Shown one piece after another: positions 1 to 6,007 of a stretch of DNA of 6,443 nucleotides. Source of the stretch: an uncultured Collinsella sp. (GTDB lineage Bacteria; Actinomycetota; Coriobacteriia; Coriobacteriales; Coriobacteriaceae); contig URYU01000100.1 in assembly GCA_900552155.1 (NCBI GenBank), positions 1 through 6,443 of the forward strand, written 5' to 3'. Position 1 is the first letter of the stretch; the number at the start of each line of letters is the position of its first letter. The translations under genes and the position numbers were made by a program. The notes beneath the pieces are model-generated. The model did not search any database and was not told the origin of the DNA. It was given only the letters and a program-made list of their open reading frames with translations.

Positions 1-93
1 TTCTGCAATTTCTCCGTCGGAGACATAGAATCGGTCGATTGTTAGACGAACTTTTAGGGCGAAGAGGCCGTCTAGTAAATATTTATTCCACAT
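1..93 (-). other. possible N-terminal fragment of a gene running off the left edge
   Basis: An ATG at 93-91 opens a minus-strand frame that stays open to the window edge (31 codons, beginning MWNKYLLDGLFALKV and ending DGEIAE at base 1). A perfect TTGACA -35-like hexamer lies upstream on the minus strand (125-120). The TAATAA/TTAATA that follows 17-18 bases later is a poor -10 and almost touches the ATG, and there is no Shine-Dalgarno sequence. The plus strand is also open here from 3 to a TGA at 174-176, so the open frame may be chance. No family is recognised. The rest of 1-247 is AT-rich, with no recognisable RNA gene or terminator. Confidence 0.18.
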
Positions 94-247
94 TTTTATT
101 AAGCGTGTGGATTAACTACTGTCAAAAAGGCAAAGCCAGCCGCTCGAGCTACCATCTACGGCCGAACTGGTGCTGAATACTCGCGATTTTGCACATCGAA
201 ACCAGGGGGACCCGCCCAAAGAGCGTCAATTAGCAGCGAGGAACGCC

Positions 248-466
248 CTATTCGATACCCTCGAGAAGTTCTGACACCGTCATGCCGAGTGCGGGCGCGA
301 TCTTAAATAGAACCTTGAGCGTGAAATTTGCCGTCCCATCTTCGATTCGGTCGAGGTAGGGTCGGCTGATTCCTGTCGCCACACAAAAATCAACCTTGGA
401 GATACCAAGGTCCCTGCGTGTCTCTTCGACCCGCCTGCCAAGAATCTGTTTCGCACGTTCGTCCAT
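248..466 (-). CDS. small XRE/Cro-CI-type helix-turn-helix DNA-binding protein
   Basis: This 72-residue protein is almost entirely one HTH_3 (XRE, phage Cro/CI-like) domain. Residues about 8-20 form helix 1, 24-30 helix 2 (KVDFCVA) and 33-42 the recognition helix (ISRPYLDRIED); the closing helices end in the family-typical ALGMTVSELLEG (59-70). There is no added sensor, dimerisation or toxin domain, so it probably acts as a small dimeric repressor in the cytoplasm. The ATG at 466-464 is the only start that preserves helix 1. It has no good Shine-Dalgarno, which suggests weak translation or a very short leader. The gene diverges from the 129-residue gene at 543. The 24-bp palindrome at 496-519 lies 30 bp upstream of its start, as expected for autoregulation and control of the neighbour. 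It could equally be a lone antitoxin-like or phage-remnant regulator. The fold is certain; the targets are inferred. Confidence 0.9.
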   Translation of the reverse strand: MDERAKQILGRRVEETRRDLGISKVDFCVATGISRPYLDRIEDGTANFTLKVLFKIAPALGMTVSELLEGIE

Positions 467-495
467 GCAGCCGAGTTTGAAATGGAGCCGAACAT

Positions 496-519
496 AAACG
501 TAAACTATAGTTTACGTTT
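496..519. promoter_or_regulatory. perfect 24-bp palindrome, likely operator for the XRE regulator
   Basis: The half AAACGTAAACTA is followed immediately by its exact reverse complement, with no spacer and no mismatch. It is the only long perfect palindrome in this gap and sits in the 76-bp space between two divergent starts (466 and 543). The centre reads ACTATAGT on both strands, giving a TATAGT -10-like hexamer each way. On the plus strand TTGAAA (477-482) with an 18-bp spacer to TAAACT (501-506) is another possible promoter. A dimeric XRE protein bound here would block both promoters. That function is inferred; the symmetry is directly visible. Confidence 0.75.
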
Positions 520-532
520 TGCCGAATACACA

Positions 533-545
533 GGAGTTTTCTATG
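533..545 (+). promoter_or_regulatory. ribosome binding site deciding the start of the 129-residue gene
   Basis: GGAG at 533-536 lies six bases before the ATG at 543-545. An in-frame TTG at 519 would add eight residues, but it lies in the operator palindrome and has no Shine-Dalgarno in front of it, so the ATG at 543 is chosen. Confidence 0.75.
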
Positions 546-932
546 TCGGGTTCTTCGGTCCGCATGTACCGAGCCACGCTTCGCACAAACAGCGCACCGC
601 CCAAGCTCGTCGTCGTTGAAGCAGAATGCCTTTCGCCCGATGAGCGCACAGCATTTGCATTGCTATCAAGTCGCGTCGTCGCCGTTCTGATCCCTTGCCC
701 GGCGCAAGGTGAACTTGCCATCCAATGCCAAACGCACAGCTGCCCGCTCAATCAGGCTGCCGTAATCGCAACCAGCCAACGCGGCCTGCCGCTCCTTCTA
801 GAAGCCGGCATCGCACTCGCCCTTCGTGGCGCCGGATGCGAAAACGAGGCCGCCGCCGACATGGTCTTTAAACCACGATCGAGCGGCGGCCTCGCAGCAG
901 CCATTGAATATGCGTGCAGGCTCGTTGCCTAA
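543..932 (+). CDS. uncharacterised 129-residue protein divergent from the XRE gene
   Basis: I do not recognise this protein. It is alanine- and leucine-rich, with six cysteines at residues 29, 52, 62, 67, 99 and 125. A short beta-like run (KLVVVEAECL, 21-30) is followed by a hydrophobic stretch (FALLSSRVVAVLIPCPA, 38-54) and a second one (LLLEAGIALALRG, 84-96). There is no signal peptide, no clear membrane helix and no known catalytic signature. The ATG at 543 has a good ribosome binding site. The gene ends 9 bp before the convergent end of the DUF1648 gene, with no terminator visible between them. Its divergent layout with an XRE protein across a palindrome suggests that protein represses it. 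It may be an accessory or phage-derived effector, or a toxin-like partner, but nothing in the sequence shows which. That it is a gene is supported by the RBS, length and position. Confidence 0.6.
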   Translation: MSGSSVRMYRATLRTNSAPPKLVVVEAECLSPDERTAFALLSSRVVAVLIPCPAQGELAIQCQTHSCPLNQAAVIATSQRGLPLLLEAGIALALRGAGCENEAAADMVFKPRSSGGLAAAIEYACRLVA

Positions 933-941
933 AAGGACAAG

Positions 942-1325
942 CTAGAAACCAAAGCCAAAGCCCGTTCCGGTAATCGCCGAATACATAAAGTAGACGTTGA
1001 TTACGTTGAGGAACACGCCCGTGATGCAGCCGTTACGCAGGTAGCGCTCGCACGCAAGACGTGCCATCACAGCGGAGTCCTCGTTGTTCTTTGCCTGGCG
1101 TCCCGCCGTAAAGTACGTCGCCACGCCCAGCAGCAGGTTGAGCACCGGCAGTGCCAGCAACTCGTAGCTCTTGCCCCAGCGCGTCACCTCGCCGGCGGCA
1201 TTAAACTTTGTTGCCACCTCGGGACCAATGTTGGGGAGCACAAACGCCGCTACCACCAGCGGAATCACCGTAAGCACGAGCAGCGCAATACCCATGTAGC
1301 CAGCTTTTTTGCCATATTTAAACAT
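942..1325 (-). CDS. DUF1648-domain small membrane protein
   Basis: This 127-residue inner-membrane protein has three predicted membrane helices, at about residues 10-30, 54-73 and 98-117. After helix 1 comes the hallmark of DUF1648, a conserved loop of the form KFNAAGEVTRWGKSY (40-54). This domain is also found at the N-terminus of SdpI-type immunity proteins; here only the DUF1648-like part and one more helix are present, so an immunity role is not shown. The C-terminus ends in the unusual alternating GTGFGFGF. The ATG at 1325-1323 has AAGGA eight bases upstream, and that AAGGA overlaps the ychF stop codon (gap 11 bp). The gene is therefore almost certainly co-transcribed with ychF and probably translationally coupled to it. 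The biological role of stand-alone DUF1648 proteins is not established. Confidence 0.82.
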   Translation of the reverse strand: MFKYGKKAGYMGIALLVLTVIPLVVAAFVLPNIGPEVATKFNAAGEVTRWGKSYELLALPVLNLLLGVATYFTAGRQAKNNEDSAVMARLACERYLRNGCITGVFLNVINVYFMYSAITGTGFGFGF

Positions 1326-1336
1326 ATGCGTCGTCC

Positions 1337-2413
1337 TTACACGTTAAAGCGGAAGTGCACGACGTCGCCATCGGCCATGACATAGTCCTTGCCCTCAATA
1401 CGCAGCTTGCCGGCGGCCTTGGCGCCCTGCTCGCCGCCGAGCTCGATGTAGTCGTCGTAGCCAATGACCTCGGCCTTAATAAAGCCGCGCTCAAAGTCGG
1501 TGTGGATGCCACCGGCGGCCTGCGGGGCGGTCGCGCCCTGACGAACCGTCCAGGCCTTGACCTCCATCTCGCCGGCCGTAAAGAACGACTGCAGGCCGAG
1601 CAGCTTGTAGGCAGCCTGAGCGAGCACGTCCAGGCCGGGCTGTTCCAGGCCCAGGCTCTCCAGGTAGTCGGCAGCGTCCTCGGGATCGAGCTCGGAAAGC
1701 TCGGCCTCGATCTTGGCGCAGATGGGCAGCGGCTTAACACCATCGATGGGCGCCAGATCGTCGTTGAGCATATCCTCGTCCACGTTGGCCACATACAGGA
1801 TGGGCTTCATAGTGAGCAGGAACAGGCCCTTGGCGGCAGCACGCTCCTCGTCGGTCATCTCCATGGATGCGGCGCGCTTGCCCTCGTTGAGCCAGGCAAG
1901 CAGGCGCTTAGCGACCTCGAACTTGGGCATGAGCTCCTTGTCGCGCTTGGCCTCCTTCTCGAGCTTGGGCAGCTGTTTCTCGAGCGTTCCCATATCGGCC
2001 AGGATGAGCTCGGTCATGATGGTGTCGGCATCGCCGGCAGGATCGACGAACTCGCCCGTGCGGCCCACCTCACGCATGACGTTGGGGTCCTTAAAGTAAC
2101 GCACGACCTCGCAGATGGCATCGGTCTCGCGGATGTTTGCCAAGAACTGGTTGCCCAGGCCCTCGCCCTCGTTGGCGCCCTTCACCAGGCCTGCGATGTC
2201 GACGAACTCGACCGTCGCCGGCACAATGCGGCCCGGGTTGACAATGTCGGCGAGCTTTTGCAGGCGGCTATCGGGCACGTCAACGATACCCACGTTGGGG
2301 TCGATCGTGGCAAACGGGTAGTTAGCGGCAAGGCCGGTCTTTTTGGTAAGCGCGGTGAACAGCGTCGACTTGCCCACGTTGGGCAGGCCCACGATACCGA
2401 TGGAAAGGGACAC
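1337..2413 (-). CDS. ychF: redox-regulated ATPase YchF (Obg-family, OLA1 homologue)
   Basis: This cytosolic P-loop NTPase of the Obg/TRAFAC group binds ATP in preference to GTP and associates with ribosomes; in other bacteria it affects translation and stress response. From the GTG at 2413 the protein has 358 residues (E. coli YchF has 363). Visible motifs: Walker [10 protein letters not shown] (9-17); the family-typical [10 protein letters not shown] (31-40); G3 DIAG (72-75) followed by hydrophobic Leu76, as in this class; NVDE (210-213) in place of NKxD, which is the basis of ATP preference; a helical region about 135-200; and a C-terminal TGS domain about 275-358 containing HTDFERGF (304-311) and ending FRFNV. 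The GTG is preferred because AAGGAG lies five bases upstream; in-frame starts further up (for example the ATG at 2449) lack one. Odd: the residue aligned with E. coli His114 is Arg114, and this loop is about four residues longer. The gene has a candidate own promoter at 2451-2456 and runs into the DUF1648 gene. Confidence 0.97.
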   Translation of the reverse strand: MSLSIGIVGLPNVGKSTLFTALTKKTGLAANYPFATIDPNVGIVDVPDSRLQKLADIVNPGRIVPATVEFVDIAGLVKGANEGEGLGNQFLANIRETDAICEVVRYFKDPNVMREVGRTGEFVDPAGDADTIMTELILADMGTLEKQLPKLEKEAKRDKELMPKFEVAKRLLAWLNEGKRAASMEMTDEERAAAKGLFLLTMKPILYVANVDEDMLNDDLAPIDGVKPLPICAKIEAELSELDPEDAADYLESLGLEQPGLDVLAQAAYKLLGLQSFFTAGEMEVKAWTVRQGATAPQAAGGIHTDFERGFIKAEVIGYDDYIELGGEQGAKAAGKLRIEGKDYVMADGDVVHFRFNV

Positions 2414-2450
2414 GACAGCTCCTTTTGGTACAGGTACTTCAAACTGCATA

Positions 2451-2456
2451 AGTATA
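2451..2456 (-). promoter_or_regulatory. candidate -10 element of the ychF promoter
   Basis: Read on the minus strand, 2456-2451 is TATACT, five of six bases matching TATAAT. It lies about 38 bp before the GTG start, giving a leader of about 30 bases. The -35 region would fall inside the GC-rich hairpin at 2457-2500 and is weak (TTCGCC with an 18-bp spacer). Confidence is modest. Confidence 0.4.
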
Positions 2457-2500
2457 GCGCCGCCGCAGCATCCGGGCGAATCCGGACACCGCGACGGCGC
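2457..2500 (-). terminator. GC-rich compound hairpin downstream of the 6-phospho-alpha-glucosidase gene
   Basis: Outer arms 2457-2466 (GCGCCGCCGC) and 2491-2500 (GCGACGGCGC) pair over ten bases with one G-U type mismatch. Inside them, TCCGG (2471-2475) and CCGGA (2482-2486) pair around a six-base loop; four bases on each side stay unpaired between the two stems. It begins 41 bases after the glucosidase stop on the transcribed strand. No T run follows, so it is not a standard intrinsic terminator. It may be a weak terminator or a 3'-end stabiliser that separates the sugar genes from ychF. Confidence 0.45.
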
Positions 2501-2540
2501 AAATGAAGCAGAGATGCGTGAGAGTTCGAGACAGCAGTCC

Positions 2541-3911
<1,371 letters not shown>

Positions 3912-3981
3912 TCAATCCATCCCCGTACGCGGCCTGCACGGTTTGGAATTGTTACCTAGAAGTGGAGTTTTTTATCTCTAG

Positions 3982-4021
3982 AATCGGCCTTGCGGTGCAT
4001 ACCGGCTCTGCAAGGCCGATT
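3982..4021. repeat. perfect 12-bp inverted repeat between permease and glucosidase genes
   Basis: AATCGGCCTTGC (3982-3993) and its exact reverse complement GCAAGGCCGATT (4010-4021) flank a 16-base loop. It starts 18 bases after the permease stop on the transcribed strand. In that orientation it is followed by TCTAGAGATAAAAAAC rather than a T run, so it is better seen as a processing or stability hairpin, or a partial attenuator inside the permease-glucosidase transcript, than as a full terminator. Confidence 0.7.
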
Positions 4022-4039
4022 GTTTCGATGGACGATGGT

Positions 4040-5650
4040 TTACAGAAGAGTCTCGAACTTCAGAAGACTCTCGAACTTCTCGCGAACCTGCGGGACGCTA
4101 AGGCCGACGATGACCTGGATTGACTGACCTTGGACCACCAAGCCATGCGTACCGATCGCCTTGAAGGAAGCCTCGGGTGCAACGACGCTCTTGTCCTTGA
4201 CGTTAACGCGCAGACGGGTAGCGCAGTTCGTTACATCGATGATGTTATCCGTGCCACCGAGCAGATCGAGGATGTTCTCGGCAAGCACCAAGCGCTCATC
4301 ATCTTTACTCTGGGCGGCCGATTTGCCAGCAGCAGCACCGCCCTGCTTTTGCTTGTAGTCGGCCTTGGACTTGAGCTCGACCTCAACATCGTCATCCTCG
4401 CGACCGGGGGTCTTAAAGTCGAACTTGACGATCAGGAAACGGAAGACCACAACCCAAAGAGCGGTAAAGCACAGACCGACAAGGATGGAGATGGCGTACT
4501 GCAGACCGTGTGCGGCCCAAAGGGGCAGCCAGTCCCACGAGAGCATCGAGATGATGCCGCCGTCGAAGATACCCACGACGCCAAGGAGGTTTTGAGCCAT
4601 GCAGCCAAGCGCTCCGAGCACGCAGTGGACGACGAACAGGCCGGGCGCGATGAACAGGAAGGTGAAGTCAAGCGGCTCGGTAATACCGCAAAGCATAGCG
4701 GTAAGGGTGACCGGGATCAGCAGAGCCTTGACGCGCTGCTTGCGCTCGGGGTTGGCGGGCATAAAAAACGCTATGGCGACGCCAAGCGAGCCGAAGACCT
4801 TAGTCCAACCAGGGCAGGTATAGGCAGCCCAGGGTGCGGCATCCTTAAGAGCAATGCTCGGATCGGCAGCCAGTTGGGGCAGGATGTTGGCCCAAGCAGC
4901 AAAGATGCCGCCGTTGACCGCCGCGTTGTCGTAATAGAACGGCGTATAGATAAAGTGGTGCAGGCCTGTAGGGATCAGCACGCGCTCGAAGAAAGCAAAG
5001 ACACCCACGCCAAACGTACCGGCGGAAAGGATGAATCCCTGGAAGGCAGAGATAGCAGCCTGAACATGCGGCCACACCAGGCAGGCGATAAGAGCGACCG
5101 GAACCATAACGAAGAAACCGATCATATAGATGAACACGGAACCCGAGAACACGCCCAACCACTCGGGGAGCTCGGTGTCGAAGAACTTATTATGCAGCAT
5201 CGTGGCGATACCAGAGATAATGAGCGCGCCCATGATGCCCATATCAAGCGTTTTGATGCTTGCGATAGTGGCAAGACCAGTACCGCTGCCCGCCTCGACA
5301 GAGTAGTCGACCCCAAAGACAGGGCCCCACTGCCCCAAGATTGTGCTAACAAAGTAGTTGAAGGTAAGGTAGATGGCCAAAGCCTCCATGCAGCAGCGAG
5401 CGTTCTGCTTGTTCGCGAGCGAGATTGGCAACGCTACGCAAAACAGCAACGGCATCTGGTTAAAGAGCGTCCAACCACCCTGGAGCAGCACATTCCAGCA
5501 ATCAAACCAAAGATGGCCCGCAGTGGCCATCTCGCCAAAGATCGCCTCGGTGGTAAACAACGTACCCAGGCCGACGACGATTCCGGAAAATGCGAAAAGA
5601 ATTGCAGGCGTGTACATTGCACCGCCGAAACGTTGTATCTTTTGCATCAT
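4040..5650 (-). CDS. glvC: PTS alpha-glucoside (maltose-type) transporter subunit EIICB
   Basis: This inner-membrane permease imports an alpha-glucoside such as maltose and phosphorylates it at C6, taking phosphate from EIIA via its own EIIB domain. It has 536 residues (MalP/GlvC/MalX relatives about 525-530). The EIIC domain (about 1-410) begins MMQKIQRFGGAMYTP, has about ten hydrophobic segments, carries GLHHFIYTPFYY (229-240) and the family motif GITEPLDFTFLF (322-333). A charged, Lys/Gln-rich linker (about 411-452) leads to EIIB (about 453-536) with the phosphorylated Cys476 in TNCATRLRV. No EIIA domain is present, so a separate Glc-type EIIA must serve it. The ATG at 5650 is chosen because homologues start there and AGAGGGGG lies about ten bases upstream; an in-frame GTG at 5701 and ATG at 5674 lack a Shine-Dalgarno. 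The last twelve residues KFESLLKFETLL come from an 18-bp tandem duplication. The gene diverges from the dehydrogenase gene across a region with shared operator-like sites. Confidence 0.95.
   Translation of the reverse strand: MMQKIQRFGGAMYTPAILFAFSGIVVGLGTLFTTEAIFGEMATAGHLWFDCWNVLLQGGWTLFNQMPLLFCVALPISLANKQNARCCMEALAIYLTFNYFVSTILGQWGPVFGVDYSVEAGSGTGLATIASIKTLDMGIMGALIISGIATMLHNKFFDTELPEWLGVFSGSVFIYMIGFFVMVPVALIACLVWPHVQAAISAFQGFILSAGTFGVGVFAFFERVLIPTGLHHFIYTPFYYDNAAVNGGIFAAWANILPQLAADPSIALKDAAPWAAYTCPGWTKVFGSLGVAIAFFMPANPERKQRVKALLIPVTLTAMLCGITEPLDFTFLFIAPGLFVVHCVLGALGCMAQNLLGVVGIFDGGIISMLSWDWLPLWAAHGLQYAISILVGLCFTALWVVVFRFLIVKFDFKTPGREDDDVEVELKSKADYKQKQGGAAAGKSAAQSKDDERLVLAENILDLLGGTDNIIDVTNCATRLRVNVKDKSVVAPEASFKAIGTHGLVVQGQSIQVIVGLSVPQVREKFESLLKFETLL
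4043..4078 (-). repeat. 18-bp tandem duplication at the 3' end of the permease gene
   Basis: CAGAAGAGTCTCGAACTT (4043-4060) is followed directly by CAGAAGACTCTCGAACTT (4061-4078), differing at one base. The duplication is in frame and encodes KFESLL then KFETLL as the final residues of EIICB, lengthening the C-terminal helix by six residues. Confidence 0.85.
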
Positions 5651-5651
5651 G

Positions 5652-5669
5652 ACGGGGAATCCCCCTCTC
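5652..5669 (-). promoter_or_regulatory. Shine-Dalgarno of the permease gene inside a small palindrome
   Basis: On the minus strand AGAGGGGGATTCCCCGTC precedes ATGATG. The purine-rich Shine-Dalgarno forms one arm of GGGGATTCCCC, so a four-base-pair hairpin with a three-base loop could hide it. Regulation through this is speculative; its use as the RBS is likely. Confidence 0.5.
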
Positions 5670-5683
5670 TTCATTCGGAGCGA

Positions 5684-5713
5684 CTGCGGTTTTGGCTTCA
5701 CTCGAGACCGCAG
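5684..5713 (-). repeat. inverted repeat in the permease leader
   Basis: CTGCGGT (5684-5690) and ACCGCAG (5707-5713) are exact reverse complements around a 16-base loop, in the untranslated leader 34-63 bases before the permease start. A second small stem, GCGGG/CCCGT, is nearby at about 5746-5759. They could form leader structure, but no LicT/SacY-type antiterminator sequence is recognised. Confidence 0.4.
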
Positions 5714-5787
5714 ACGCGCCGTTTGCGTGTACCTCGTGCAATAGGACGGGTGGGCCCGCTTCCCTGACTTCTTGCGCTTCTATTTTT

Positions 5788-5811
5788 ATCATATCGCTTA
5801 TCTAGACAAGT
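5788..5811 (-). promoter_or_regulatory. candidate permease promoter with near-palindromic operator
   Basis: On the minus strand TATGAT (5793-5788) matches the -10 consensus at five of six bases; its -35 (TGCTAA at 5816-5811) is poor. Just upstream of the -10 lies CTTATCTAGACAAG (5797-5810), palindromic except for one base pair. It contains the half-site TTGTCTA (minus strand, 5809-5803), which recurs on the other side of the intergenic region. TTGTCT itself could serve as a -35 for an AAAAAT -10 (5787-5782) with a 16-bp spacer. A further option is TAGACA-15-TATAAT, with a perfect -10 at 5914-5909. Either way the operator overlaps the core promoter. Confidence 0.5.
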
Positions 5812-5831
5812 TAGCATAAATACTACGGTCG

Positions 5832-5861
5832 GTAAACGGTTGATTATTGGCCGTAAACGGT
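5832..5861. repeat. direct repeat GTAAACGGT, two copies 21 bp apart
   Basis: GTAAACGGT occurs at 5832-5840 and 5853-5861, same orientation, start-to-start distance 21 bp, or two helical turns. It lies centrally between the divergent promoters. The AAACG core resembles part of a catabolite-responsive (cre) or LacI-family operator, but the other half does not fit the cre consensus. Confidence 0.5.
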
Positions 5862-5888
5862 ATATGTCCAGTATTTCGCCTGTTAAAT

Positions 5889-5916
5889 CTGACATAGCTG
5901 ATGGCTGCATTATAAA
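5889..5916 (+). promoter_or_regulatory. candidate upstream promoter towards the dehydrogenase gene
   Basis: CTGACA (5889-5894) and TATAAA (5911-5916), each five of six consensus bases, are separated by 16 bp. Transcription would start near 5923, just before the operator-like sites, leaving a leader of about 85 bases. It is secondary to the better-placed promoter at 5943-5971. Confidence 0.35.
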
Positions 5917-5926
5917 TTTCTTTTCT

Positions 5927-5961
5927 ACTTGTCTAGATGTGCTTGTCTATATCTATAGACA
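5927..5961. promoter_or_regulatory. paired operator sites with TTGTCTA half-sites
   Basis: ACTTGTCTAGAT (5927-5938) is the exact reverse complement of 5800-5811 on the permease side. It is followed by TGTCTATA (5944-5951), a two-base gap and the exact inverted TATAGACA (5954-5961). TTGTCTA starts at 5929 and 5943, 14 bp apart. The last palindrome covers the spacer and most of the -35 of the promoter at 5943-5971. Sites of this kind with TTGT/ACAA ends are typical of GntR-family sugar repressors; assignment to that family is inference. Confidence 0.65.
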
Positions 5962-5971
5962 TACCTATACT
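5943..5971 (+). promoter_or_regulatory. candidate sigma-70 promoter of the dehydrogenase gene
   Basis: TTGTCT (5943-5948, four of six) and TATACT (5966-5971, five of six) are spaced by exactly 17 bp. This predicts a start near 5978 and a leader of about 30 bases with AAGGAG at 5997-6002. The operator palindrome 5944-5961 lies within it, so a bound repressor would exclude RNA polymerase. Confidence 0.6.
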
Positions 5972-6007
5972 TCATTACAACATTCACCGCTACGTTAAGG
6001 AGTCACC

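Noticed and set aside
11..23. Short palindrome TCTCCG-T-CGGAGA as an operator
   Set aside because: Six-base arms with no associated promoter or gene start; not enough to support a site.
124..136. GGC-TTT-GCC followed by TTTTTG on the minus strand as a terminator of the XRE gene
   Set aside because: The stem is only three base pairs and lies over 110 bases after the stop codon, so it would not function as a convincing intrinsic terminator.
3..176. Plus-strand frame open from the left edge to a TGA at 174-176 as the end of a gene
   Set aside because: The 57 codons translate to an Arg- and Leu-heavy sequence without a recognisable domain; an open frame of this length is expected by chance in AT-balanced DNA.
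519..542. TTG at 519 as an upstream start for the 129-residue gene
   Set aside because: It lies in the operator palindrome and has no Shine-Dalgarno, whereas the ATG at 543 has GGAG six bases upstream.
942..1325. DUF1648 protein as an SdpI-type immunity protein with a nearby toxin
   Set aside because: There is no SdpC/SdpR-type partner in the window, and the gene is tied to ychF rather than to a toxin gene.
1355..2506. Long plus-strand open frame (383 codons) opposite ychF
   Set aside because: It is antisense to a gene with unmistakable YchF motifs. Long open frames on the opposite strand are common with this gene's codon bias; the translation is rich in Val, Leu, His and Asp with no recognisable domain.
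4130..5767. Long plus-strand open frame (545 codons) opposite the permease gene
   Set aside because: Antisense to a clear EIICB with the CATRLRV and GITEP motifs; its product is charged and low in hydrophobic structure, typical of the complement of a membrane-protein gene.
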